A DNA stretch of 64,000 bases, taken from assembly GCF_964204645.1 (NCBI RefSeq), contig NC_134027.1, positions 16,668,485 through 16,732,484 on the forward strand. The letters are read 5' to 3'. Of this stretch, positions 33,280 to 45,160 are shown one piece after another; positions within the stretch are counted from its first letter, which is position 1, and each line of letters opens with the position of its first letter. Under the pieces are notes generated by a model, which saw only the letters and a program-made list of their open reading frames with translations, was not told the DNA's origin and ran no database searches. This stretch comes from Tubulanus polymorphus. Lineage: Eukaryota > Nemertea > Palaeonemertea > Tubulaniformes > Tubulanidae. Position numbers and translations under genes: made by a program.

Positions 33280-34272
33280 AAGAGGGTATATTATGAAGGG
33301 TTTATCATAGGAATGGCTGTTACGCTGTGGCATGCATCAAGGATGTAGCGTTTCCGTTACGGATGTAGCGCGAGTCACCATTTCTCAATCAAGAGATGTG
33401 ATGTATGTTACACTTTTTCCGTCTCATTGTATCGCGGGAAACAAACAGATTCATGCATGCGTTATAATTATCGATTACAGTAGCGCACGGCGAGTGCATC
33501 TGAAAATCTAAGTCAGGGGAGTTGTTAAATCGATTCATCTGACGCTTATGATGAATTTCTATTATTTTACGTAATCTTAACCAGATCTTACGTCACTATG
33601 GAACTACGTCATTTCTACTGGCGGAAAAATAAGATTGCTCATAAAGAAAAAAGAAGCTAATTACCTGGAAAACAAGGATGATTATATCATTTGTCCTTGG
33701 GAGAGTGAACTATTGACTAAGTTTTGATGGTCGGATGACGTAATATTGCTCTGGTTCGTATGCTACATACCCTGACGTAAGGTCAATCCTGTAGCGTGGT
33801 CAATTTTCAAAACGCGATTACGATATTGTTGTTGGGGGTAATGGGTTAAAAAGCTGGAATGTGCAGGTGTGTACTGCGTGAATCAATCTAGGACAGATCG
33901 CATTGAACTATGTACTCGCTGCTGCTATTGATCAATATCTAAGTTTACTACTTCATGCTGACGGAGTGGAGAGTAGTACGATGTAGCACTTAAATCACTA
34001 TTTCAAATGAGTTTCGTGTTATTTACAATGAAATTTTTGGATGCAAAATTGAGGTATGAATATGTATTTTAGAGTGTGCATATATTTATTTCGTTAATTG
34101 TACATGACAAAATGAATCTTTCGAGGTGATAAATCGACACTCCCGTCAATGGTATAACATTACGTCAGTAAGAAACGTGTGAACTAAATTTGAAATGTCA
34201 TTCATACCAGTAAAACTACACAGATTTGTTTGAATTTATACATTTATTTCACCATATACATATTCAACTTAA
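33280..34272. other. nothing recognised
   Basis: Between the broken gene and the PLE. It may contain the promoter side of the former. No repeat copy or exon was recognised. Confidence 0.35.
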
Positions 34273-34284
34273 CAAGTTTTGAAA

Positions 34285-34871
34285 ATGGTACGATAACCAC
34301 ACTCAAACGTGGTGAACAGATGATAAGATAAAAACCCACTATTTACAAATTAAAAGAAATCTAAAATCGAGAATTTATTAATTGAAACAATCTAAAATAT
34401 AAGAACACGACGTTTCGATCTCACACTAGAGATATAATAAATCAAAAACCAGCTAGTGGCGTAGCCAATCACGTTTGGAACACTCGTCATCGTTTTAATT
34501 TTGATAAAGCCGAAATTATTTATACTTCAAGCAATTACACTAAACGCCACATAGTTGAGTCTGCCCTAATTACTCGTCACTCAGATATTAGTACCAATTT
34601 AAACAATGGCTTTTCTCCTCACAATTCCCTTCTTTCTAAGTATATTACTTCATGCCTTGCCAAACACTAATTAGTTACTCACTCACCAATTTACTCAATT
34701 AACCTGTTCTCCTCAGTATATATACCCCTGTTTTTAGTCAATATCTCACACCTGACGATGATCTCTAGTGTGAGATCGAAACACCGTGTTCTTTTATTTT
34801 AGATTGTTTCAATTAATAAATTCTCGATTTTAGATTTCTTTGAATTTGTTAATAGTGGGTTTTGATCTTAT
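34285..34871 (+). mobile_element. short Penelope-like element with inverted terminal repeats
   Basis: CAAGTTTTGAAA at 34273-34284 is repeated exactly at 34872-34883, a 12-bp target duplication. Inside, two arms of about 120-135 bases are inverted (AAAACCCACTATTTACAAAT left, ATTTGTTAATAGTGGGTTTT right, both with AATCTAAAATCGAGAATTT in one orientation). They enclose only the PLE C-terminal coding end (34440-34670). PLEs are known for inverted or direct terminal repeats and variable target duplications. The right arm has a hammerhead-like core: CTGACGA 34752-34758, a 6-bp stem GATCTC/GAGATC, then GAAAC 34778-34782. Confidence 0.75.
34440..34670 (+). pseudogene. PLE endonuclease C-terminal coding remnant
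   Basis: Seventy-six uninterrupted codons and a stop encode SGVANHVWNTRHRFNFDKAE, then NYTKRHIVESALITRH and the tail. H-x-W-x(3)-H-x-[FI]-[ND]-[FW]-[DE] followed by R-x(2)-[VL]-E-[SA]-x-[LH]-I is the end of the GIY-YIG endonuclease in PLEs. The GIY-YIG core and all of the RT are absent, so this is a severely 5'-truncated or internally deleted copy. Confidence 0.7.
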
Positions 34872-35297
34872 CAAGTTTTGAAATAGTATTAAGTTTCCTG
34901 AAATCTTTAATGAAATCAATTTTTCATGGAGGACGGAATGGTACAGATTATAGTGAAATCTGTCGTAGGCCTACTTGACGATTGTACAGATCGGTATAGT
35001 CTAAACGTACTGTAGGCCTACTCAATACTACATCGAGTCGGGCAGCATCATTGTTTACATTTTTCAAAGAATGTAATCTACAGTTTAAGATATCGCCAAC
35101 ACAAATCTTTGTCAGAATTATATCAACAGTGAACCCAGCATCATTGGATTAACTGTGTTCGTATACTAAATGAGATAATTCTATCATATTCAGCAGATGA
35201 AAAAGACGAATTGAATTTACGAATCGCGTGTGATCCCAATCTCAGCTGGTTGTTTGGGAAATACCAACAGAGCGTGTCTTTTCCGTAATGACGTCAG

Positions 35298-35447
35298 AAG
35301 CATGATTAAGTAGGCCAGAACCTGAACTGCTGAAGAGCAATGATAAGCCGACAGAGCTTTATGGAGCGTGGTAAAAATTTTACCCGCTCCTGCAAAAACA
35401 AACTGCTCTTTGAAAATTCTTCAAAATTCGACATAAATTGCCTATTT
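35298..35447 (+). repeat. dispersed repeat R5, copy 2
   Basis: Same order as 18958-19065 with an extra segment that includes a small palindrome (GGAGCG...CGCTCC near 35361-35390). Repeat H follows immediately. Confidence 0.6.
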
Positions 35448-36877
35448 AACCGATGAAACAAGAGGCCCATGGGCCTTGTACCTTCATGACGCAGTAGTAG
35501 TAGAATGATTTAGTATTCAAAGTTTAACAGAAAGATTTACACTGTAACAATGTAACAAGTTTTAAAATAGTTTAGATGGTATAGGCTATGCGGGGATAAT
35601 GTTCATTTTCTGTTAATATATCTTTACATGAAAAGACAAGCCCATTTTAGATGCCCCAAAGATCACACTACATGAAACCAGGGGTCCAGGGACACCATGC
35701 CCACATGGGAAGTGGTTCCAAATGCTTCACAATCTAACAATTTCAATATTCAACGCCCCCTGGTGACCATATACAAAAACCAATGACCTTGAAACTAACC
35801 ACAATCATAGAACATGTCAGAAACTATGCTTATTAATTGATTGTGATAACAAAATATGCTTTGTAACCAATTTAATATGGAAATACCAAGTTATTCTACT
35901 ATTCTACGCCCCCTAGTGACCATATTCAAAACTCAATGACCTTGAAACTCACCAAAATCATAGAACATGTCATGACCTATAACTTTGTAATTGATCATGG
36001 TAACAAAATATGCCTAGGTACCAATATAATAAGGAAATACTAAGTTATTCTACTATTTAACGCCCCCTGGTGACCATATAGAATAACTAATGGCCTTAAA
36101 ACTTGCCACAATCAATGATGATGTCATGAGCTTCAACTTTGCAATTGATTGTGGTTACAAAATAGGCATTGATACGAATATAATATAGAAATACTAAGAT
36201 ATTGTATTTTTCAACGCCCCCTGGTGGCCATATACAAAAACCAATGACCTTGAAACTCACCACAATCATAGAACACGTTATGAGCTACAAGTTTCTAATT
36301 GATTGTGGTAACAAAATACGCTTAGGTATCTATATAATGTGGAAAAACTTTTTCCCACCTACGAATGAGTACTGATGACACCAAGATGGCTGCCAATTGC
36401 GTCATAATTGGCTGATCAAAAATACCTGTCTCAGGTATAAAACATCCCTTTTCAAAGAATACCCATCACAAATTGCAATGAGAAAGGGCAAAACCAGTAG
36501 GGAGCTACAGGACTCAGAATTCGGGCCAAATTTGACATTTTTGGACACTAAAAAAGGTCATAGGACGGTCATCTTGAGTCTGATCAACCCAATTTATGCT
36601 GATGGGCCCTGGGGGATTCTCATACATCTAAAAGATCAGGTAATTGATCAAAGCGTTTTCAAAATTTCCCTCAAAAAGTTCAAAAATGTATAAAAAGTGT
36701 TGATTTTGGCGAACAACAATGGATGCCAGTCGGCCATCTTGATTCTGACAGGGCCAGTTATTGGGCTGAAGATGTGTCTAGGGTAGATACATGTGTAACC
36801 CAAATATCAAGACATCATGACAGCGGACGAAAAGTGAACACAATAGCCCGCTGGGAATTAAGTCCCAAATGGGCTAA
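35448..36877 (+). mobile_element. Helitron-like non-autonomous element (repeat H, copy 2)
   Basis: It begins near a palindrome AGAGGCCCATGGGCCTTGT (35461-35479) and carries the same tandem array as 9600-10200 (here 35740-36350) and the same shared middle (ATTGGCTGATCAAAAATACC). It ends at the hairpin AGCCCGCTGGGAATTAAGTC, CCAAATGGGCTAA (36845-36877). It is longer at the 5' side than copy 1 and internally deleted elsewhere. There is no protein-coding capacity. Confidence 0.6.
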
Positions 36878-37340
36878 AAATGCATCAAGAATTGGTGTCG
36901 GTATCGTGCTGAAAAGAAATCTAAGATGGATGGCAACCCTGGTGGCCATACTCAAACTCAATTTTCAATAAGGGGTAGACATTTCACCTACCAAAATTCT
37001 TACACCTAGTTTCATGAAAATGCATCAAGAATTGCAGGCCGTTTCGTGCTAGAAATCAAGATGGCTGACCTGGCTGCCATATTTGAAAGCCAATGACCTC
37101 CATATACAAAAGGCATGGACAGCTTACCTACCCTGATCCTCACACCAAATTTTGTGGAAATCCATCAAGAATTGCGGGCTGCATCGGCAAACAAGAAATT
37201 CAAGATGGCCACCCCAATGGCAGCCATATTCGATCACCAATGAAATTTTTTTTACAATAGGGGTGGACATCTCGCCAGACCCAATCTTCAAGCTAATAAT
37301 CAAAAAGATTCATCACAAATTACAGGCGAATTATTGTGTC
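36878..37340 (+). repeat. tandem repeat, three units of about 155 bp
   Basis: Each unit has CATCAAGAATTG(G/C), a GAAATC/GAAATTCAAGATGG word, a GGCAGCCATATT-type word and a GGACA(T/G)CTC/TT word. It follows directly after repeat H and may be part of the same composite family. Confidence 0.6.
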
Positions 37341-37699
37341 GAATTCAATTCAATTCCAGAGGTCTTGGCTTAGGCCTATGCAATAGGAGGAATCAATTAA
37401 GATTCGGCTTTTTGAAAAACCAGCAGAGAAAAACCAGCCTATTCAAATCATATGTAATTAAAAAATTCAGCGCTTCTTAGTTTGATGTCCCTGTTTTCAT
37501 CGCACACATGGTTAAAATTATTGTTTACATCTCAACCTCTTCAACAGCTGATACAACCGCACCAGCGTCTGTCAATCATCTTAATTGATTCATATACTAA
37601 AATTCTCACTATGAAAAAACTATGCGGTGATCAATCCAGAATTTTTCAGTAGAATGTCAGACACTAGGTACCCTTTTTTACAGGATACAAATACATACG

Positions 37700-38009
37700 T
37701 AAGATCATGACAATTGATCAAAGCATTTTCAAAATTCCCCTCGAAAACTTGAAAAATGTGTAAAAAGTGCGGATTTTGGCGAACAACAATGGCTGCCAGT
37801 CGGTCATCTTGAATCTGACAGGGCCCATTTTTGGGCTGAAGATGTGTCTAGGGAAGATATATGTGTAACCAAAATATAAAAACATTGCATCGAAGCATCT
37901 TTAAAACTTCCCGAAATAACTGGATTCCGTCGACGGCAGACGGACGGACGCTAGAACGAACGCTATGACGAACGGACGATAAGTGAAACTTAAGTCCCAA
38001 ATGGGCTAA
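37700..38009 (+). mobile_element. repeat H, copy 3 (5'-truncated)
   Basis: Homologous to 10870-11134: ATTGATCAAAGCATTTTCAA, GGCGAACAACAATGGCTGCC, then GGATTCCGTC, a GACGG-rich segment and the CCCAAATGGGCTAA end at 38009. The 5' hairpin arm is deleted. Confidence 0.6.
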
Positions 38010-38323
38010 AAATGGATTAATAATTATTGGTGATCATTTTCTGATTTCATCTATTTCATTATAAACAAATGATAGCTGATGAAGTTTAATGAACATACAT
38101 GGTTTGTAGGGGTAATTTCTAGTATTTTCTGAGCACTAAATGAAATACGAAATTATGTTAAAATTTGGGAAAATGCTCTGGTGAGGGGGTGTTTCATTAT
38201 CAGTGGTAGAGAAGAGTTTGAGCTAAATTGTCAGGTTCGATTTTTGAAATTGAAAGATCGGTACTCAGGACCTTTTTCCAAATAAGAATGCATATCGATC
38301 CAAAACATAACTTCATTACTTAC

Positions 38324-38455
38324 CACAGCTGTACTTGATTGTCGCATTTTCTTCACTGCTGGGTCTGAAAAATTGCAACCAAGCAATTGCTTGACATTTT
38401 GGACTGTGTTAGCTGCATTGCGAATTATACCTTGTTTAGCGGATAAACCAACTGC
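38324..38455 (-). CDS. HSPA14: internal exon of an HSPA14-like Hsp70, ATPase domain
   Basis: Acceptor tatttttacag, 132 bases (44 codons, phase 0 to phase 0) and donor GTAAGT. It encodes AVGLSAKQGIIRNAANTVQN and VKQLLGCNFSDPAVKKMRQS. VGL-[AS]-AKQ-x(2)-IRN-x(2)-NTV-x-x-VKQ-[IL]-LG is the HSPA14 form of the Hsp70 segment normally written as GxxAKxQ...T...KRLIGR. It joins in phase to 23878-23983. The first exon, which should hold the initial phosphate-binding strand, was not found to the right. HSPA14 is a cytosolic, ribosome-associated Hsp70 that lacks a long peptide-binding domain. Confidence 0.8.
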
Positions 38456-38545
38456 CTGTAAAAATATTAACATAAAAACTTATAAGCGAATCTAACTGCA
38501 TTGTATACATCATTGTGTGAAGAAAATCAACATCGGGATGTATTA

Positions 38546-39251
38546 TCCCTTATGTCGACTGTGCTCCGATTCGCAGCAACTGAGGACGACTAGCGGATAT
38601 GAGATCCTCCCAGTTGCTTCACTGCTTATGTCAGTTACGATTACTAGCAACTACAACGGCTCAAATGGTCACGTGATAAGCATTTTGAGAATAAATTTGA
38701 ATTATTGGGAAATATATTTCTATTAGAAAAGCTATTTCTTTAAGATCTTTATCTTTCTGATTCTGTTTTGACTACAATGTGCTAGCGACATTATATAAAG
38801 ATGGCCACTCACACCATAATTCTACCAATTTCGTTTCTAGATCTTCAGCCAAGTCATCTGCCGTGCAGAAGGTATCGTTTACGTTTTGAACTACTTGAAT
38901 TGGAAAATTTGACTAATTACGAATGACGCTAACTATTAATTTGTACTATTTATATGCGGTCTCTTATTGGCTGGAACACCTGCGCTCAGTTCCGTCGCGT
39001 TGCAGATGAGCTTATGTCGGTTGCGATCGAAAGCAACTGTCCGCCTACCGTAGGCCGGAGTAGAACATGGGGAACTAGCCGGATACGGCTTGCGACGAGT
39101 TGGTAGGCGTTGGGTTGCCGTTGCAAGCCGGCATTTGTGGAACCGATTGCGCGGCAACTGGCGGCCTCTCATAGGCCGCTAGTTGTCGCTAATCGGTGAT
39201 AAACCCAGTTGCATCGGTAGGCGTCGCGTTGCATGTCGACATAAGCAGCCT
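38546..39251 (-). mobile_element. fold-back element with a MADF remnant
   Basis: CTTATGTCGAC near the left end (38549-38559) is inverted at the right (GTCGACATAAG, 39235-39245). Inside are GC-rich inverted words such as CAGCAACT/AGTTGC and GACTAGCGG/CCGCTAGTTGTC. TTA occurs on both outer sides (38543-38545 and 39252-39254) and could be a 3-bp target duplication of PIF/Harbinger type. The middle (about 38768-38905, minus) encodes TADDLAEDLETKLVELWCEW and PSLYNV, which matches the start of a MADF domain, a partner protein type in Harbinger elements. Superfamily is inferred, not shown. Confidence 0.45.
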
Positions 39252-39257
39252 TTAGAG

Positions 39258-42148
39258 GTGATTTTAATAGCAGCTTTTGTTATGCTAGCCAGTGAAGATT
39301 TCTTTGTCAACAATGCTAAAAATTGTGTGGGATGTTTTTAGACAAATGTCACAGATTCCCCAAGGACAAAGAAGTCTGTTTGTAGTGGAAATAGGGATTC
39401 AAAGGATATATCCAGCAAGGAAAGCACCATTGCAACCAGGAAGTTATAGTGTCGTTTTCCACTTCGTATAAAGTGATTACACACCAGCTTACTTAATGGG
39501 TGTGTGACTTAGTTGGTAATTATAATTGAAATAAAATATGAAGTAAAATTCAGTACACCAACTATTTAAAATTACCAAGTTTTGTGGCCCACCTCATAGA
39601 ATCATACATCATATGAAAGCCTTGACTATTTACTACAAAATAATACTGACTTGTAATGCATGAAAATAAACAGCAAATGAGCTATTGGGTATCGTGATGA
39701 ACTTAGATTTTACCTTGAATTTTCCAAGGAGTAATTGACACTACAAAGTGCAATTCCTGAGAGTGCTAATGGGTTAAAGTCACAGAATAATGTCATTTTC
39801 ATGCACGTAGCTTGGCAAAAGTCACAGATCATCCAAGGTGAATATTGTGAAAAACACCACAGAAAATCTGAAGTTTTTAAAAACTGATAAAGTTTTTCAA
39901 GATAAGAATATTAAAGTATTTTATCATATTTTAAAGTGAACGATCAATAATACTCGAGGACAAAGGTCCAGTTTTCATAATATCAATGAAAACATATCAC
40001 ATTGTTCATTCTACTACTCTTTTTATTATTAACCTATTCACTAAAACAACTGCCCGGACACTACAATGAGACTGGATGCCTCAGACAGTGGTAGGCAGGA
40101 ACTAATACGTTAGATTAATTTGTTTTATTTAAAATTTGAGCGCGATATGAGAGTCGGTGATAGTTCAAAAAGATAGACAGATAAAACGGCCTTCCCGAGA
40201 CTTTTATGACCAATGTGTATCACTTTCAAAGACTTTTTAATAATAATTGAAATGAAAAGTGAGTAACGGAAATTTTTTTAACAATCACGGAAACATTTTT
40301 CAACTTATGAATGGAAACGCATACCTATCTTCGGAATGAAGTTTTTGGCAGAATTTCCGTGGCATCAGTAGTTTATATCATAAAATCAGTAGTTTCCTTT
40401 AGAGTATCAATAGCATCAGAAAACAGAGTAAATCAAAAAAATAAAATTGATTATCCTTCACCTTTAAATTTTTCATTGTACCTCAGGTCAATGAGAACCA
40501 AAATCTGAGGATCGGAAGGATAACAAGAAACGAAATTCTTAATATGGACTTTCCTAAATTTACATGAGTATGTTTAATCAGCATGACGCATCAGGGTCAT
40601 TCACAAATATAATCAAGGAAACCAAAACTTTGATCTGTTGAAATAAAATGTCAACATTGCGACTGAAATATTATTAAATAAAATTTAACCTTGATCTCGA
40701 TTGATTCGAATTTAAAATAAAAATCCACCATTCGGTGAATTCTGTCCACACTTGAATTTTAAAAATGTTCCTAATAGGCTACCATATTTCTTGGATCTAT
40801 CCAAGAAACGATAGTTCATAGGTCGAGCCACGTTATTAGAGAGTTAGGCAAGAGTCAGACCTCTACGTTTAGACCGGCTGGAAGTAAATCTAGACGTTTT
40901 TCCAGCTAAAATTATTTGTTTAAAATGTTTGAACAACACACAAAACTTTATAGTACCAGCAGTCCGGGTCTATTTTTATTTCACAGAAACGCATGTATAC
41001 AAAAAGAACGGTAATTTGCTTCGATTTTGGTATATTTTTGATTATTTCACAAAAATAAGAGTTCAGAATTCTATGAAATTTTCAGATTGTAAAATAGATA
41101 CTATATGACACCTTCAATAAAAAAATCAGATCTCAGGACCATCTAGATAAAAAGTGTGCCACCCGTTTTACTGAAATTTTTCGCGATAGGCAAATGCATT
41201 GGAAGCATGACGTCATCAGCTAGTGATAGCAAAAGCGAACCATAGGTTCGCTAAAAATAGTGAAAACTATTTAATTTAATACAAATGATGGGAGACGAGT
41301 GACTTTTTACAGACAATTAGATCGAAAAAAAGGACGAAAAATATCAAGAAAAAAATGGCTTTTTTTCAAATTATGAATGGAAACGCATACCTATCTTCGG
41401 AATGAAGTTTTTGGCAGAATTTCCGTGCTCCAAGTAATCAAAAAAGCCTAAGATGTCCCCCTTGATTGAATACAGAAAGTTTCATGAAAATCTGTCAATT
41501 GATACGATCTCCATCACACACAACAGCATGCCGATTCATCAAACATGGTACTGGGTTTCCCCACTGACTCAAATAGACACGTTCATCGTGTGACGATTTC
41601 TATACACTATGTACAAAGTTTGTTATACAATTTATTTTCTTAAATTGAACAATTTCCAAGATTCACTCCCCTCTTTCCCAATTTTACTGCCCTTCTATAA
41701 AATGCACTCCTTTTCACGGCGGCCACGACGAACCCTGGCAGTTGAATAATTTGCAGTTTCAAGAAAACTTTAACTAGGCAACACACGAGACGCACTTTTT
41801 ATATACATGCACGGATCAATACACCACAAACCAGCAAGTGTTACGTTTCAGGCACGTGTGTAAAGCAAGAATATACGTAAAAAGGCATGTGTTTTTCCAA
41901 AACGAAATGTAGTTCTAACAACAAATAAAAAAACTAAATTGATAAATAAGCAATATATATTGATACCGGCTGGCATTACTGGTAATTTTCATGAAAAAAT
42001 CCCTCACTCCCAGTGCTTTCAAGAAATAACATCTGTTCTATAGTTGACTGTCTTAAATTCAAATCAAACTCTTCCAAAACTCAAAAGTCTCTGGTAAAAA
42101 TTTCCACTCATTACGCGTGTGGGCTTTAAAGAGCAAATGCTGTCAAAA
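39258..42148. other. AT-rich sequence with one 64-bp direct repeat
   Basis: No exons or element ends were recognised in this stretch. A near-identical 64-bp segment occurs at 40297-40361 and 41364-41427 (listed separately). Confidence 0.4.
40297..41427 (+). repeat. 64-bp direct repeat pair 1.07 kb apart
   Basis: TTATGAATGGAAACGCATAC, CTATCTTCGGAATGAAGTTT and TTGGCAGAATTTCCGTG occur at 40297-40361 and again at 41364-41427 with only edge differences, while the surroundings differ. Confidence 0.8.
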
Positions 42149-42410
42149 TAGAATATTGTGTAAAAGTCATTCTATCTCATCAGTAATTAGGTCACTACAG
42201 AATCCCATGAGCACATGTGGTATCGCCAGTCAGTGTGCATTTGGCTTCGCTGGAGATCAGTCGTTTTTTCTCACAGTGTGCTTGAACTGTTCTTGTGTGT
42301 TTGTGTGTTACTGGATTTGTAATAGCTGTTGCATTTAATTTCTTCCGACTGTTGTTGGATTACTGTTATTAACTGTTGTACTTGGATATATATTTACTGA
42401 TCTACGAATA

Positions 42411-42914
42411 ATGGCTGAAAAAAGGCTATATTATCTGATGACGAGGATGCCCTTTTGGGCCCTTCGCAATAAAAATACCCACTCCACTGCAGGGGATTCA
42501 TGCCCTGTGAACCCCACTGGGGACAGGGATGAAGACAAGATGCACCCCACTGGGGACAAGCTTGCCACCATAGAAAAATCTATGGAGTCAATTGCGACAG
42601 CAATGACAAAGATGGGGGACGCTTGGCAACAGATGACCAAGACTGTCAATCAAACCCCAAAGAAAAGGCAAAAGACATGCCATGACATGTCAGATTCTCA
42701 CCATGATGAGAGTGAGGCCGAGGTTGAAATGTCGTCCGATAACGGGGACGACGATGTCGACATATTATTGTCATCTCAAAAAGATGAAAATGGAGGGGAC
42801 GAAGAGGAAAACCCCTCGGACTCAGAGTCTCAACTTAAACTCCTTGATATGGAGTTAAACGATGAAACCCCTGGGCCAGAAATGGACAAAGGGTTAACAG
42901 AAATTATAGAGTAA
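42411..42914 (+). pseudogene. inverted partial copy of the DIRS gag
   Basis: Plus-strand copy of the first half of the gag at 46305-47228, near-identical in nucleotide sequence. It has a 2-nt insertion after codon 6, compensated by one extra base about 40 nt later, so residues 7 to about 19 are out of frame. It has a 6-nt duplication near ETPGPEMD and a nonsense codon (GAG then TAA) where the intact-frame copy reads EKRF. It is part of the long inverted terminal duplication of the DIRS element. Confidence 0.8.
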
Positions 42915-43376
42915 AGGTTTTCTAAAGCCCTGAACATTGAAATGATGAGGGCCAATGAAAAGACCTACCCGGTACCCAAAAATTGCGAGGCATTAACCAC
43001 GCCTCGGGTTAATATGGAAATTGGCACATGTGGTATCGCCAGTCAGTCTTTAAATAGCTTTGAGTGGTCAAGAAACATTGGGCCGGGAAACACTTAAAAC
43101 TGTACAGTAATTGTCAAATTTGTTGTAAGCGGTGGGCATGTGATTCCTTCGTTCCCTATTACTGATTCGATAGAATCTCAATCAAACTTCACTTACAGGT
43201 AAGTTTGTTTAATTTCCTAATTCTGTCTCACCAGTAATTAGGTCACTACAGAATCCCATGAGATTTGAAAGCCTTGATCACGAGAAGCCAGATATGAGAC
43301 TTCGTGTCACAAAGAAGACAGCCACCTTAATTTTGATGTATATATATGTTTATAATATGCAGCAGATATATTTAGC

Positions 43377-44470
43377 CTATAATAACAACATAATTGACAG
43401 TAGGGAATCACTTAATACAAATTTGCTTTCAACGTCTTTATCATAGAATCTAGCGAAAGTTTTTTCATTCTGCCAACCAATACTATTAAGTATGCTATCA
43501 ACGGGAATTCCCGCCCATTTAAGGCCAGAGCCAACCGCAGCTCTAGTCGAGTGTGCGCCAAAAACCGACACATCAATATTTGCATCCTGATCCATCTGGA
43601 AACGGTTTGAGTAGTAACAGATCCATGCGGTTTTATGAAGCTAATCAACAGCTGTCCAGAGCAATCCCGGAAGTCTCTGGTCAGATTTATGTATCGTTTT
43701 AAATGAGAACACAAACACAAATTCTTATCAGCGTACGTATTGAATGTAAGATGCGATTTATGACGTCCTGGTTTTGACGTCTTTTGTAGTGAACTTATAT
43801 AAAAAACACATCTGTTTTCGCAAAAAGTTAAGTCTTTGATCTTCAAAGATTGAATAGTACTAACTCTCTGCCCTGATAAAATCGCCAACAAAAATGTTAG
43901 TTTCAAAGTAAGTGGCTCCAGAGTCAGTGAGTCTAAATCCAGTGATTTTAAATACACCAAAACAGGTCTAATGTCCCACGTAGTTACATATCTTGGCAAC
44001 GAAGGTCGCAAATTAAATACACCCTTCAGAAACCGAGAAACGAGAGGATGATTACCGATTGTACAGTGCCCCTCTAGAATTATAATTGACGAGAGTGCAC
44101 TCCTCGCAGTATTAATAGCACTATAACCAATGTTACTTTCATATAACTCAGTCAAAAATTCTAATACATCACTGATATCGGGTTGAAACGTATCGACACT
44201 CCGTCTAGCACAATATTTCTCCCACTTCTTAAAATAGGTCTCGTATTGTTTCTTTGTACCTGCCCGCCATAATTTCAGCTGATTTTCCAGAAATATTTTT
44301 CGCTTGCAATGCATTCCTGACACAATGCATACCAGAAGGCTCAATTTTGTTGCTAGAGGATGGACCATTTCCGAATCTTGCGGCATTATTAATAGTCTCC
44401 TGTTGGCCCGAAGAATCACCGGTTCCGCACATAACAGTCTCAAGAGAGTAGGGTACCAAGCCTGCGTCGG
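43377..44470 (-). pseudogene. DIRS tyrosine recombinase (YR)
   Basis: The SAM-like N-terminal domain reads KKQYETYFKKWEKYCARRSV and the catalytic domain follows. The first catalytic Arg is in SGQRVSTIQSL, H-x-x-R is in FGAHSTRAAV and the nucleophile Tyr is in FARFYDKD. The last two are on ORF 43377-43595 in another frame, so one frameshift near 43590 splits the domain. The upstream end is in frame with the RNase H ORF through TAG at 44471-44473, probably a former Trp codon. The YR replaces an integrase and would join circular DNA into the target without duplication. Confidence 0.8.
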
Positions 44471-45160
44471 CTAGTCCGGTACAATTAACATCGAGGTTGC
44501 TTGATCCTCTGAAACTTTCTGTAGTACTCTGGGGATTAGGCTGAAAGGAGGGAAAATATACGTATATTTATACAGTGACCAGTCCAGCATAAAAGTATCA
44601 ATAGCCACTGCCTCCGGGTCAGGCTTCCAGGCAACGTAGCTGGGCAATTTACGATTCAGTCTCGTTGCAAATAAATCAATCTCTAATTTAATTTCTGGCA
44701 GTTTTTCTAATATCTGTTCAAACACTTTGTGGTTAAGAGCCCATTCTATCTCTAATTTAAATACCCTGGATTCTCTGTCAGCACATATATTTTAAATTCC
44801 AGGTACATGCGATGCACACAACCATACATTATTAGCTATGGCCCATGACCATATTCTCTTAGCTACCTCATTACATTTTAAAGAATGTGAGCCACCCATC
44901 TCTCTAATATAGGACACAGCAGTGGTATTGTCGACCATAAGCCTAATGTGCTTGCCTTTTTTATTTCGACACAGGGCCATTCGCGCCAATTCAGCAGCTT
45001 TCATCTCTAAAGCGTTAATATGCAGCAGCTGCTCTGCTAATTTCCAGATACCACCGCCCGACAGATTCAGGTCAGGTGATGAGTAACCGAACCCTGTATT
45101 CGAGGCATCAGAATAAACAATCAGATCCGGTTTTCCGTGTGAAATCAGTTTTCTAGTCAA
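44471..45160 (-). pseudogene. DIRS RNase H and linker
   Basis: The RNase H-like fold starts LIVYSDASNTGFGYSS (first Asp), then NALEMKAAELAR (Glu), LMVDNTTAVSYI (second Asp), and ends at an in-frame TAA (44792-44794) that replaces a Lys codon in the HVPG-x-x-N region. The continuing frame (44474-44725) has the DIRS-specific LEIDLFATRLNRKLPSYVAW linker. A segment of roughly 100 residues that DIRS elements have between RT and RNase H is missing at about 45155, where the frame also changes. Confidence 0.75.
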
